A stretch of DNA of 41,059 nucleotides from positions 1 through 41,059 of IMG/VR virus record IMGVR_UViG_3300047380_001831. One strand, given 5' to 3'. The position numbers and the translations under genes are program-made. Below the pieces are notes generated by a model that saw nothing but the letters and a program-made list of their open reading frames with translations, did no database searches and was not told where the DNA came from. Positions 29,859 through 38,595 of this stretch are shown here, piece after piece. Source of the stretch: a virus. How positions within the stretch are numbered: position 1 is the stretch's first letter; every line of letters starts with the position of its first letter.

Positions 29859-31826
29859 TTAAGAACCCATAGCATATGTTACATTTGAAGTATTCATTGC
29901 ATCATTTAGTTTTGAATCATTCATATATAAGTTAGTATCTTTTGCTAATAATTTTTCTAGTAATTCATCTGTTCTTGACCCACCACCTGATGAATTTCCT
30001 GATTTGGATTGACCGGGTCTAGATCCTTCGGATGAAGCTGAGGCTCCACTATTACCACTTCCAAAAGATGTAAATTGATCTGCTAGTGAGGTTGCTGAAG
30101 CTACAGTAGCTGAGAAATCAAAATCACCTTTGAATAAAGCTAATAAATCTGTTACTACACCTACTAAAAGACCTACAAGACTTAAAGCTAAACCTAAAAC
30201 TTCTATTACAGGCATAAATGCTGTACCTAAGTTAGTCATTACTGCTTGAAGTTTTTCAACAGTTTGAGCCATTTTATCGGATGCTGATTGTTGTTCTAAC
30301 ATTCTAGCTAAGTCGTCTTCTCCAGCTGCTCTTAATTCTTTAGCACTTCTACCCATCACCTGTTGTTTAAATAACATATCAGATAATTTATCAGAAGATA
30401 AACCAAAGGCAGCAGCTGTTGCTTCCTGTTGGATAACATTCATTTTACTAAATTCAGTAAATGTACCTAATTGATCAGCAATTTCTCTTTCTAAACCTAC
30501 TATATCTCCAGTTAAAGCAGCTTGTCTTGCTTTTTCTAAATTTAATTCTTTACCTGTTAAAAGTTCAGCTTCTAATTCTTTAGCGATTGAATCTTCAAAA
30601 TTTAAAATAGATTTTGAAATAGTTTGAACATCTGAAAGTTCACCTCCTAATTCACCTGCTAGAGTAACAGCTTTAGCAATCTCAACTGTATTTGCTCCTA
30701 AATTAGCTCTTAATTGACCCGAAGTACTAGCTACTTTTTCTATAATACCTTTTAAATCTTGCTGTATGCCTGATTGTCTTTGGAGCTCATAACTTGCTCC
30801 TAAAGTTGCCTTGTAATCCCTTTCAGCATTTGTACCTCTAGCTTCAGAGAGGGTTACTAAACCACCTGCTGCTTCTTTACTTAATTTAACTTGTTCTGTT
30901 AACTTAGTCATAGTGACTAAACTATCAGTAGTAAAATTATTTATAAAACCTAATTGTTGATTTAAAGCAGTAAAGTTTTCTACTAGTTTAGTACCTGTAA
31001 CTGCCATGTTACCACTATCATTAGCAGCGGCTTCTAAGTTAGATCTAAAGGCAGCAGATTCTGACTTAGTCATAGACATAGATTTGCCTAATTTAGTAGT
31101 CTCTTCATCTGCTCTTATAATCCCATTAATTAATTCACTAATTAAAAAGACGGGACCCAGGGATTTCATTAAATTTTTCCCTAGGTTTTGTACTAAATTA
31201 ATAACTGATTTGAATTTGGTACCCAATTGGCCTGCCATTTTAGCAGGATTATCAGAACCTTTAAGAAGATTTTTTGTATATTCTTTACTTTTACTTAAAG
31301 CATCATCTATACCTAAAGATTTACTTAGTTTTCCAGCACCTTGTTTATCGAGTATTCCTTGAAGTCCTTCAGCTATACCACCAGAAAGACCTTGTGCTTC
31401 AGTAATGCCTTTTTCTAAATCACGACGTTTTTCTGCATTTTCAAGTAATTCTTTACTGAATTCTAAAATTTGCTCAAAATTCTTTAAATTATCTTCCTGT
31501 ATAGCCCCACTTTTAATATCTTCGGCTATATTCTGTCTAGCAAAATCGGCTTTTTGGATTAACTTGTTTAATTCTTTTTCATCTAATATATTTTCTTCTC
31601 TGGCATCTGCAAGTAATTGTTCTGAAATAGATTGGAGTTGGCGAGAAGATTTTAAAGCGTCATTTCTAACTTTGTTAATTTGACCACTAGCTTCTGCAAT
31701 GTTAGCTTGAATAGCACCTCTTAATTCCGCAACATCTAAAATTTCTTGCTCTAATCTAGCCTGCTCTCTAAGAGCGGCGTTAAATGCTTTTTGATTTTCT
31801 AAATCTTGTTTACTTTTACTAGCCAT
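29859..31826 (-). CDS. Tail tape-measure protein
   Basis: A 655-residue protein made of long helices: a charged N-terminal coiled coil (about 1-140), a middle with Ala/Gly-rich helices (SGNMAVTGTKLVENFTALNQ, ETTKLGKSMSMTKSESAAF), a hydrophobic segment near 540-565 (LGLALSLVGLLVGVVTDLLAL) and a Ser/Gly-rich linker (GSGNSGASASSEGSRPGQSK) before the end. Tape-measure proteins set tail length and leave with the DNA. At roughly 0.15 nm per residue the tail would be about 100 nm. Position after tube and gp26-like genes is standard. The hydrophobic stretch could help the protein enter the host membrane. Confidence 0.82.
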   Translation of the reverse strand: MASKSKQDLENQKAFNAALREQARLEQEILDVAELRGAIQANIAEASGQINKVRNDALKSSRQLQSISEQLLADAREENILDEKELNKLIQKADFARQNIAEDIKSGAIQEDNLKNFEQILEFSKELLENAEKRRDLEKGITEAQGLSGGIAEGLQGILDKQGAGKLSKSLGIDDALSKSKEYTKNLLKGSDNPAKMAGQLGTKFKSVINLVQNLGKNLMKSLGPVFLISELINGIIRADEETTKLGKSMSMTKSESAAFRSNLEAAANDSGNMAVTGTKLVENFTALNQQLGFINNFTTDSLVTMTKLTEQVKLSKEAAGGLVTLSEARGTNAERDYKATLGASYELQRQSGIQQDLKGIIEKVASTSGQLRANLGANTVEIAKAVTLAGELGGELSDVQTISKSILNFEDSIAKELEAELLTGKELNLEKARQAALTGDIVGLEREIADQLGTFTEFSKMNVIQQEATAAAFGLSSDKLSDMLFKQQVMGRSAKELRAAGEDDLARMLEQQSASDKMAQTVEKLQAVMTNLGTAFMPVIEVLGLALSLVGLLVGVVTDLLALFKGDFDFSATVASATSLADQFTSFGSGNSGASASSEGSRPGQSKSGNSSGGGSRTDELLEKLLAKDTNLYMNDSKLNDAMNTSNVTYAMGS

Positions 31827-31866
31827 AATATAATATTATATATCAATAAATATTGAATATTTCAAC

Positions 31867-32163
31867 CTATTTGTAAGAAGATTTATTTGGTATAGAAAAG
31901 TTTTGGGGGTTTATTTTCCCATCAGTACCAACCATTGTAGAAGAACCACCAGAAGAAACTTTTTCATATTCTTCTTTTTGTTTTTTAAAATGATCCTCTA
32001 TTTCTTTAAAAGTAAATAATCTAAGCCAACGAGGCATATTATATACTTCAGACCAAGAATAACCTCCATTCCCATGGAAGACTATTTCGTGGATTTGTTT
32101 AAATAAGATTTTTCTAAACTTTGGTGCTGTTTTAGAAGTCAGGCCAAAAAAACTTGAGTCCAA
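31867..32163 (-). CDS. Overlapping ORF, possible frameshift extension of the gp26-like protein
   Basis: The frame opens 31 bases before the stop of the gp26-like gene, in the +1 (equal to -2) frame. Its only early start codon is TTG (32163); the first ATG is 42 codons in. The shared region contains a run of seven Ts (32152-32146), where both frames read Phe-Phe, so a slip there would fuse the two products. The 98-residue frame is rich in Trp, Lys and Glu (SWSEVYNMPRWLRLFTFKEI, HFKKQKEEYEKVSSGG). Lying between tube and tape-measure genes, it is where tail-assembly chaperones made by frameshifting are found. Independent TTG initiation is the alternative. Confidence 0.65.
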   Translation of the reverse strand: MDSSFFGLTSKTAPKFRKILFKQIHEIVFHGNGGYSWSEVYNMPRWLRLFTFKEIEDHFKKQKEEYEKVSSGGSSTMVGTDGKINPQNFSIPNKSSYK

Positions 32164-32860
32164 TGGGTATTGATACTTTTTCTTCGGATTGTTCGGGAAA
32201 AAAAGTTAAATCTACATCGGGTGTGATTTCTAATAAATATTTTCTAAGAGCACGGGAATCTGTAGCTAATAGATAATTATCTACAAATTGGCGGATTGCT
32301 TTTTTGTCTCGTTCCCCATTTACTGAGGTTATAAAGTGTTTTATTCTAGTAGATAAGTCAGGGGGAGGGGAATTTGGGGATAATTTTTTTAGTCCTTCTA
32401 ATTCTGAAGCAACAGCATTTTCATCTTTAGATGATAATAATTTAAAAGTAACATCAACTCCTGAAGATGGTAATTTAAAATCAAATTCATTAGAGGTTGC
32501 TTGTTTAACTACTTCTGCTATGGGTTTAGATTCTATTAAAGATAAATCTACAGTATGTTCTTGACCTTGATACTTAAATGTATAATCTTTACCATACCCT
32601 AAAATACGGGAAGCTACCATTAAACCATTTTTATCTCCAATAAGTAAATCATTATAATCAAATTTAGTAACAATAAGAGATTGTAATAGTTTGTCTAAAA
32701 CTGTTCCTTTTTGAATATATGATTGGTTAGAAAGAATATCTTCTTCCTTAGCTGTCATATATTTCATTTCAATAGTACCAGTTTTAAGAGGATGCCCTTC
32801 GGGATATAATAAACCTTTTGAGGGTAATTCAATTGTTTCTGTTGGGAGATTAAATTCCAT
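32132..32860 (-). CDS. T4 gp26-like baseplate protein (PF12322 type)
   Basis: A 242-residue protein starting MEFNLPTETIELPSKGLLYP, then GTIEMKYMTAKEEDILSNQS. This matches the opening of the T4 baseplate-protein family, which includes gp26: LPSKGLLYP...G.IE..YMTA..EDIL. The middle has LLIGDKNGLMVASRILGYG. It ends KFFWPDF at a T-rich stretch where the next ORF overlaps. In T4, gp26 helps assemble the baseplate hub; here, between tube and tape measure, it may also chaperone the tape measure. A promoter match and terminator lie upstream (32898-32933). Confidence 0.82.
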   Translation of the reverse strand: MEFNLPTETIELPSKGLLYPEGHPLKTGTIEMKYMTAKEEDILSNQSYIQKGTVLDKLLQSLIVTKFDYNDLLIGDKNGLMVASRILGYGKDYTFKYQGQEHTVDLSLIESKPIAEVVKQATSNEFDFKLPSSGVDVTFKLLSSKDENAVASELEGLKKLSPNSPPPDLSTRIKHFITSVNGERDKKAIRQFVDNYLLATDSRALRKYLLEITPDVDLTFFPEQSEEKVSIPIGLKFFWPDF

Positions 32861-32897
32861 ATCTTTTATTTATAATAACTTTATTCCGTTATAAATA

Positions 32898-32929
32898 TGA
32901 ATATAAAAAAGAGCTTAACCGAAGCCAAG
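32898..32929 (-). promoter_or_regulatory. Promoter overlapping a terminator, before gp26-like gene
   Basis: Minus strand: CTTG (32929-32926, in CTTGGC), 20 bases, TATATTCA (32905-32898), 37 bases before the gp26-like ATG. The -33 element is part of the terminator stem described next, so ending one message and starting another share the same DNA. Confidence 0.5.
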
Positions 32930-32933
32930 CTCT
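32905..32933 (-). terminator. Terminator after the tail-tube gene
   Basis: Minus strand: stem AGAGCTTGGC / GTTAAGCTCT (32933-32924 and 32919-32910), with two G-T pairs, closed by the very stable C(UUCG)G tetraloop and followed by a run of Ts. It lies 25 bases after the tube stop codon and probably limits sheath/tube transcription. Confidence 0.85.
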
Positions 32934-32957
32934 CTTTAAAAAAATATTGTTTTTTAC

Positions 32958-33446
32958 TTAGAAGTTTAAGATACAATAATCTGGTTGAACTACCATTGTA
33001 AGTGGTACAGCAGCATCTACTGTGTCCCAACTATAGTCTCCAAAATTAGCACTTTCGATTAATGCTCCTTTAATAATCCATTCTGATACTACATCACCTA
33101 CAGGACCTAATACATTAAATGTTAGATCTTTCTTATAGAAATCTGAATAACCATCTCTACCAGTAACTGATTCATGGTGTAGACGTACCCACTCCATTAC
33201 TGCTTGAGCACCTGAAGGTGTAATTGGGTCAAATAAGGTAAATGTAATTGGATTCCATACTGTTTTACCTTTAACATAACGTTGAACGTTAATATGGTTA
33301 AGAGCTACTTTACCTTGATTTAAGGTTACTGCACTTACACCTTTTACGATAAATGAAGGAAATCCATCCATATACATAATGAACCTATTGGGTTGTTTTG
33401 GTTCAAATGCTGTAAAGAATATTTCGTTTGGATCTAATACTGCCAT
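32958..33446 (-). CDS. Tail tube protein (gp19-like)
   Basis: A 162-residue protein of the contractile-tail tube type. It shows NEIFFTAFEPKQPNRFIMYM, FIVKGVSAVTLNQGKV, ITFTLFDPITPSGAQAVMEW and an ending MVVQPDYCIL. The beta-barrel layout with a loop for ring contacts matches T4 gp19 relatives in length and in its place right after the sheath gene. It forms the inner tube through which DNA passes. The leader carries the tail-region motif, and a strong terminator follows the gene. Confidence 0.88.
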   Translation of the reverse strand: MAVLDPNEIFFTAFEPKQPNRFIMYMDGFPSFIVKGVSAVTLNQGKVALNHINVQRYVKGKTVWNPITFTLFDPITPSGAQAVMEWVRLHHESVTGRDGYSDFYKKDLTFNVLGPVGDVVSEWIIKGALIESANFGDYSWDTVDAAVPLTMVVQPDYCILNF

Positions 33447-33465
33447 TGTTGTTTATTTTATTCTA

Positions 33466-33476
33466 TTATAAATATT
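33466..33476 (-). promoter_or_regulatory. Tail-region leader motif AATATTTATAA
   Basis: Exact motif 19 bases before the tube ATG. No -33 TTG at the spacing used by the other promoter class. Confidence 0.4.
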
Positions 33477-33491
33477 TAGATTTTAAATTTA

Positions 33492-35225
33492 TTAACTAGG
33501 GAATGTTGCTCCCGTTGGTAATACATTAAAGTCTAGAATAATGAATTCTGCGGTTTTTGTTGGTTGTAAATAAATAGCACCAATCATTTGGTTTCTATCA
33601 ATTACATCCGGAGTGTTATTACTATCATCCATTACTACTTTAAACGCAAATAAACCTTGTCTTTGAACTACTGTTTCTAAATAAGGATTTATAATTGATA
33701 AAAAGTTATTTCTTGTAGCAGCAGTGTTTTGTTCAAATACTAATGTTTGAGCTACTTGACCAATATATGATTTTAATTGAATCAATAATCTTCTAACATT
33801 TACTCTATCTAAAGCACTTGCTTGACGTTGTAATGTTTTTTGTCCGTATACTACTGTTCCTACACCTGGGAATGAAGCAATTGGATTTACTTTATTCTGG
33901 TATAAACTATCTCTATTAGATTGAGATAATTTTCTTTCTGGACGAATTACTGTAGTTAAACCACCTCTATTAATACCTGCTGGAGCAAACCAAGGTTCAG
34001 CAGCATTATCATTAAATGCATAAACTCCTGGAATCATTGCTGAGGCTGGTACAAATACTTGATCACCCATGTCTGGGTCAATTGTTTGTAACCAAGGCCA
34101 GTAAGCAGCACCATATGATGAGTTTCTAGCATTAGCTTGTGTATTTGCTGCTGTAATAGTAGAAGCATAAGGAACTAAATCCATAATGTAAATACTATCA
34201 CCTCTCATTTGAGTATTGTTTAGAGCAGTAGTCATTTGAGAAGTTTGAGCTGTATCGATCAAACCTGGGGTTACTAGTAGATTAAATTGATAGTCATCTT
34301 GATTTGATAATAAATTTAACATATTATCATAATCAGAACCAATTAAACCTTGAGTATCTGTAGAATTAATATCACCATATAGATTCATTGTTCTACCTGT
34401 AGGAATTACACTACCTACACCTCCTGTAAATGTACCAGCATATGAACCTGAACCTACTTGAGGCATAGATGCTGTATATTCGTTTTTAGCATTACCTGCA
34501 TTATCAAAGTAATCTGGGGTCTTTTTATTTACAGTAGATACTCTAATATATCTAGAAGCATTAGCATATGAACCCGTTATTTCAATATAATTTTCTGTTG
34601 AATTATAGGTCTGGTATTGATCACCGATTATCTTAGCGATATAATTATCTGCTTTAGGATCTAATGATAAGTTAGTCCAAGATTCTAAAATGATCTTATT
34701 ATTATCATTATCATTACCTTGTCTTACTAATAAATTAAAATTACCATCTGCTTGAGAAGAATTAGCAACTTCCCATCTAATATTATCAGTTGAACCTGAT
34801 ACTAATGATCCTGAACCTCCTGTAATTAAGTTTGTAGATCCTGAGTTGTTAAAAATAATCCCTTTATCAATAGCTTCAATTGTAAATGAAGTACCACTTC
34901 CTGAAGCTGCGATTTCAGCTTGGGCAAAATCCCAAGTTGAAGAACCTGATACTACACGTGTTACTAACATAGTGTTACCTCCATTTTGGAAGTAGTTATA
35001 TGCTGCGATGTTAGTCATGAATGAATATTCATCACTACCACTATCAAATGTAGTACCAAATCTATTTTGGTAATCTGAGTATGAGGTTACTATTGTAGGA
35101 ATTTCTACAGGACCTTTTACTGTAGGACCAACGATAGCAGCACCTACTTGAACAGGTTGCTGCGTGATAAATGACTGGTCGTTTTCTCTTGCTAATACGC
35201 CAGGTGATACTAATGTTTCTGCCAT
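33492..35225 (-). CDS. Contractile tail sheath protein
   Basis: A 577-residue protein with clear sheath features. The N-terminus reads VSPGVLARENDQSF then GAAIVGPTVKGPVEIPTIV (insertion into a neighbouring subunit). Variable outer domains follow. The conserved C-terminal core contains GVGTVVYGQKTL, RVNVRRLLIQLKSYIGQ, ATRNNFLSIINPYLE and GAIYLQPTKTAEFIILDF. It contracts to drive the tube through the host envelope and defines this phage as a myovirus. It lies upstream of the tube gene by 45 bases. Confidence 0.96.
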   Translation of the reverse strand: MAETLVSPGVLARENDQSFITQQPVQVGAAIVGPTVKGPVEIPTIVTSYSDYQNRFGTTFDSGSDEYSFMTNIAAYNYFQNGGNTMLVTRVVSGSSTWDFAQAEIAASGSGTSFTIEAIDKGIIFNNSGSTNLITGGSGSLVSGSTDNIRWEVANSSQADGNFNLLVRQGNDNDNNKIILESWTNLSLDPKADNYIAKIIGDQYQTYNSTENYIEITGSYANASRYIRVSTVNKKTPDYFDNAGNAKNEYTASMPQVGSGSYAGTFTGGVGSVIPTGRTMNLYGDINSTDTQGLIGSDYDNMLNLLSNQDDYQFNLLVTPGLIDTAQTSQMTTALNNTQMRGDSIYIMDLVPYASTITAANTQANARNSSYGAAYWPWLQTIDPDMGDQVFVPASAMIPGVYAFNDNAAEPWFAPAGINRGGLTTVIRPERKLSQSNRDSLYQNKVNPIASFPGVGTVVYGQKTLQRQASALDRVNVRRLLIQLKSYIGQVAQTLVFEQNTAATRNNFLSIINPYLETVVQRQGLFAFKVVMDDSNNTPDVIDRNQMIGAIYLQPTKTAEFIILDFNVLPTGATFPS

Positions 35226-35247
35226 TGCCTAGGAGGTTAATGTTTTG

Positions 35248-35258
35248 TTATAAATATT
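35248..35258 (-). promoter_or_regulatory. Tail-region leader motif AATATTTATAA
   Basis: Exact motif about 22 bases before the sheath ATG, in an otherwise simple leader without a Shine-Dalgarno site. Confidence 0.4.
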
Positions 35259-35275
35259 AGAAAAAAATTCAAAAT

Positions 35276-35527
35276 TTAACTAGTTTTAGTAAATTCTCCA
35301 GTTTCTATGTCAATAGAACCTTCACCATAATTATCTTGTAACTGTTGAGCAAATTTAGTCTTACGTTGTTCAAATTGCTTTAAGTCTTTTATAAGAGTGT
35401 CTTTTTGGGAGACTAAAGATTGCATTTGATATTCTATTTGGCCTAATTGAACCATATATTCATTATCTTGATTTTGAATATCAATGATTTCCTTTTTTTC
35501 TTTTTCTGTTAAATAAATTTTATTCAT
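35276..35527 (-). CDS. Small coiled-coil protein (83 aa)
   Basis: A helical, charged protein (LTEKEKKEIIDIQNQDNEY, then LVSQKDTLIKDLKQFEQRK) with heptad-like spacing, predicting a coiled coil, and a short ending GEGSIDIETGEFTKTS. It contains no cysteine and no membrane span. It is located just upstream of the sheath gene, with the tail-region motif directly abutting its ATG. Probably a minor structural or assembly factor; the function is unknown. Confidence 0.7.
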   Translation of the reverse strand: MNKIYLTEKEKKEIIDIQNQDNEYMVQLGQIEYQMQSLVSQKDTLIKDLKQFEQRKTKFAQQLQDNYGEGSIDIETGEFTKTS

Positions 35528-35528
35528 A

Positions 35529-35539
35529 TTATAAATATT
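35529..35539 (-). promoter_or_regulatory. Tail-region leader motif AATATTTATAA
   Basis: Exact motif only one base before the ATG of the 83-residue ORF. If this is a promoter core, the message would be nearly leaderless. Confidence 0.35.
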
Positions 35540-35542
35540 AAG

Positions 35543-37840
35543 TTATTTTTTACTAGTTAATCTATTTTTTATTATTTTAAATACTTGCATCGGTGTTATT
35601 GATTTTTGACAAATATGTTGTTTTTCAGTTCCTTTATGAATAGGGCACCAATCCCAATCCCCAGCATCAAATACAAAATTACGATTAGTCCAACACGGGA
35701 AACAAGCATCATCATTCATTATACGTGTAATACGTGAAGTAAATTCATGGTGTTTATCACTAAACCCATTAATCATAACAGTATGTTTACCTAATGCCCA
35801 ATTTAACCATGATAAACCTGAACCTAAGCCTATAAATAAGTCAGCATGGTGTAAATAATTAGCTACAACATCTAATGGTTGGTTATAATGATTTATTACC
35901 CCATCTAATTTCCATTCTCCTTTAGTTAAAGATATAACTTTATATCCTTGTTGTTGGAGTAATTTACATAGAGTAACCCAATTCCCATAAACCCATTCTT
36001 TACATCCTGATGTAGCATTGGGGCCTATTACAATGTATTTTTCTTTATATGGTCTTTTTCCTTTAGGAAAATCTAAACCATAATTTAATTCTTTTTCTTC
36101 TAGTCCTAGAATATCGCTAGAGGTAGCTTGCATTGGAATTATATTACATTGACGTGGATGCATATCAAAGTTCTGCCAGCCCCCATTATCATCTCTAAAC
36201 CAACCTATTTTATAATGAGCAGTACATCCTGTTGAATTACCAGGTTCTAACCATTCTATATCTTTATAGGCTTCTAAATTTTTAAACCAATCATTATGGA
36301 ATGTAGATAAAATAACTTTACATTTATGTTTTTTAGCAAATTTTATAGCATATGGAGTCCAACCAATAGTATCACCTAAAGAATTAGAATCTAAAGATAT
36401 TAATACACGTTGTCCTTCTAATTCTAATCTAGAATGTTCTTTACCATTAATTTTAATTAACCAAGGAATATAATATTCTTTACTACAAGAAGTCCACATA
36501 TTATTATTAATAGTTGCTTTATGAATAACTTCATTAGTTTCTCTATTAATAAATTCAACTTCATATTCTTTAAAAACATCACCTAAAATTTCTACTTTAG
36601 GTGCATTTATATAATTAACATTAATAGTATTGGTATCTTCAAGTTTTTCAGAATTAGTAATAAAATCTTGTAAAGTTTCAGCTCCAATTTTACCAATATG
36701 TTCCCAATTAAAATCACGATGGATTAATTTAGCTTCTTCTAAAGCACGTTTTTTATGATCTACGTAATTTTCATAAGCATCTCTCATTACACGAGCTAAA
36801 TCTTCAAAATCAGGTTCATAATAATTACCTACTACTGTATTGAAATGGTTATAGTTAGCATCTAGTGCAGGGCGTTCACCTAATATTTTAACAGGAAGTC
36901 CTTTACCTTCAGCAAATTCCATTTGAGCGCAACAGGCTGAATATATAGCAGGAGTTCCACATGCCATGGCTTCAATTAAGGGTAAATTCCATCCTTCACT
37001 ACGAGCACAAGATAAAAATACATGACCATTTTTCATATAGGTAATATAATCTTCACGAGATGGAAAATGTTTTATTTTAATACGTTCATCTGTAAAATCA
37101 TAATGTTCTAAGCGTTCTTCTGTTGTTTTAAAGTTATCACCTGAGAATGGGTTATCAATTGATACTATTAGATCAACAGGTTCATTAGGTTTAAATTCTT
37201 TAAGAAAAGTTTCAATTATTTCTTTAGTAGATTTTCTATAATCCCAACGACCAAAAATAATAAATTTAAACCTACCATCTACATAATCTAATACCGTTTG
37301 AGGATCTTCAGGGTAAAATGTATTTGTATCTACACCTTCTGGGACTACTTTTACTTTATTAGGGTCAGCACCTTGTTTAATAGTACATTCAGCTTGCCAT
37401 TTGGATGGAAACCATAACTGATCGTATTCTAAAAGTTTATTAAAAAATCCTTCAGGTTGGAGAGTTGATTCCCAAACATTATAAGCAATTTTAGGACCCT
37501 TATACGAATCATAAAAATAATGGTGGTTAGTTTCTTCTAAAACTAGATTTACATTGTGTTTAAAATCATTAGGGTATTCTTTATAGATAGGAAATTCATC
37601 TCTGGTATCTTCCCCAGTCCATAATGTTTGTTCTATTAAGAGTTTTTTATCAACTTCGTTAATATAATCTTCTTTATGAGGTTCATCATTAGGCCAATCC
37701 CAATTTTTACCTATAGTAAAATTACGAACTTTTAAATCAACATATTTTTGTAGATGTCTGAAAAAATCACGGGTGTGATTATTATAACCTGTAGTACCTA
37801 CATATGAGGCATGAGCATAGACTTTTGGGGTTTTCTTCAT
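35543..37840 (-). CDS. Two-domain glycosyltransferase (GT4 plus heptosyltransferase-like)
   Basis: A 765-residue fusion. Residues about 1-400 form a GT-B enzyme of the GT4 type: VVPEGVDTNTFYPE, FIIFGRWDYRKS and the nucleotide-sugar motif SEGWNLPLIEAMACGTPAI. A linker of about 80 residues follows. Residues about 490-765 look like a second GT-B fold (ISLDSNSLGDTIGWTPYAI, IVIGPNATSGCKEW, FIGLGSGLSWLNWALGK), as in heptosyltransferases of the TibC/autotransporter type. That likeness includes a Cys713-x2-Cys716-x15-Cys732-x11-Cys744 set that may hold iron. Such enzymes sugar-coat surface proteins. It adjoins the sheath-region genes and three smaller glycosyltransferase-like genes, suggesting virion or host-surface glycosylation. 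Confidence 0.82.
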   Translation of the reverse strand: MKKTPKVYAHASYVGTTGYNNHTRDFFRHLQKYVDLKVRNFTIGKNWDWPNDEPHKEDYINEVDKKLLIEQTLWTGEDTRDEFPIYKEYPNDFKHNVNLVLEETNHHYFYDSYKGPKIAYNVWESTLQPEGFFNKLLEYDQLWFPSKWQAECTIKQGADPNKVKVVPEGVDTNTFYPEDPQTVLDYVDGRFKFIIFGRWDYRKSTKEIIETFLKEFKPNEPVDLIVSIDNPFSGDNFKTTEERLEHYDFTDERIKIKHFPSREDYITYMKNGHVFLSCARSEGWNLPLIEAMACGTPAIYSACCAQMEFAEGKGLPVKILGERPALDANYNHFNTVVGNYYEPDFEDLARVMRDAYENYVDHKKRALEEAKLIHRDFNWEHIGKIGAETLQDFITNSEKLEDTNTINVNYINAPKVEILGDVFKEYEVEFINRETNEVIHKATINNNMWTSCSKEYYIPWLIKINGKEHSRLELEGQRVLISLDSNSLGDTIGWTPYAIKFAKKHKCKVILSTFHNDWFKNLEAYKDIEWLEPGNSTGCTAHYKIGWFRDDNGGWQNFDMHPRQCNIIPMQATSSDILGLEEKELNYGLDFPKGKRPYKEKYIVIGPNATSGCKEWVYGNWVTLCKLLQQQGYKVISLTKGEWKLDGVINHYNQPLDVVANYLHHADLFIGLGSGLSWLNWALGKHTVMINGFSDKHHEFTSRITRIMNDDACFPCWTNRNFVFDAGDWDWCPIHKGTEKQHICQKSITPMQVFKIIKNRLTSKK

Positions 37841-37841
37841 A

Positions 37842-38594
37842 TTATCTCATTATATCACATCCACAATCAATTCCTCTGGTACCATTAAAACCAGAATTAA
37901 TAGGGGACATAGGAATATTATTTGTTTTTAAATAATGATAAATTAAAGTTTCATTTATAAAAATATCATCATAATCATTACTATATGAGGGATCTACAAA
38001 TATAGTATTAAGCATTTGGGGAAACAAATTACAATAAGTTTTCATTATATTATATCCACTAATAGCTATTTGATCATTCATTTGGTAAGCTGTATGGGGC
38101 CAGCTATCATCATACCCAAAATAATGTAATTTAGTTGGATCTAATTGAGTTAAATCTTCTAATAAAGAACAAGTATTAGCTACTCTATGAGTAAATAAAA
38201 GATCGTAACGAGTTTTAAATATAAGATCATAATGAATACCTGATTGGTTCATTAGATCCCAAGATCTTTTTAATGACATCCACATACCCATTTGAGAATT
38301 TAATCTTTGGTTATGTATCCCCATTATATTAGTATTATCAAATTGAATTGATTTTTCAAATAAATAATCTTTAGGTTGATACCAATCAATTAAATTATCA
38401 TATAAATTTTTATCTACATGGTGAACTTTTTCTAATCTTCCTCCTCTAAAAAAATTAAATTTATGAAATTCTTTAGCTTTCCAGGCATGGAGATACACAT
38501 CTATATCATAACGGTCTAAAAACCATTTTTTTAACTCTTGATACCCATTTCTATATCTACGGGGTTGTCCACTAATTAATAAAGCTATTTTCAT
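37842..38594 (-). CDS. Glycosyltransferase-like protein, tandem copy 1
   Basis: The 250-residue product opens MKIALLISGQPRRYRNGYQ, then YDIDVYLHAWK, YQPKDYLFEKSIQFD, KRSWDLM and a central LIFKTRYDLLFTH. These segments are shared with the next gene. The R-Y/F-D-L-L-F strand has the position and look of a nucleotide-sugar/metal site in GT-A enzymes, and similar short proteins are found beside glycosyltransferases in marine phages. Substrate and linkage cannot be read. It has no membrane segment or signal and lies one base from its neighbours. Confidence 0.7.
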   Translation of the reverse strand: MKIALLISGQPRRYRNGYQELKKWFLDRYDIDVYLHAWKAKEFHKFNFFRGGRLEKVHHVDKNLYDNLIDWYQPKDYLFEKSIQFDNTNIMGIHNQRLNSQMGMWMSLKRSWDLMNQSGIHYDLIFKTRYDLLFTHRVANTCSLLEDLTQLDPTKLHYFGYDDSWPHTAYQMNDQIAISGYNIMKTYCNLFPQMLNTIFVDPSYSNDYDDIFINETLIYHYLKTNNIPMSPINSGFNGTRGIDCGCDIMR

Positions 38595-38595
38595 A

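Noticed and set aside
30900-31700. Open frames on the plus strand of the tape-measure region (31006-31362, 31405-31683) and others opposite nrdA, nrdB, SSB and the tail genes
   Set aside because: They lie entirely antisense to genes with strong family motifs, have Ser/Leu-rich compositions expected from complementing Lys/Glu-rich frames, and lack sensible leaders.
35231-35242. AGGAGGTTAATG on the plus strand, a good-looking Shine-Dalgarno site with ATG
   Set aside because: The frame ends after six codons at TAG, and no plus-strand gene follows. It is the complement of the sheath leader.
29833-35539. Reading TATAAATA on the plus strand as T4 late promoters
   Set aside because: It would direct transcription against all genes of the module. 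Only the minus-strand form AATATTTATAA is retained as a possible signal.
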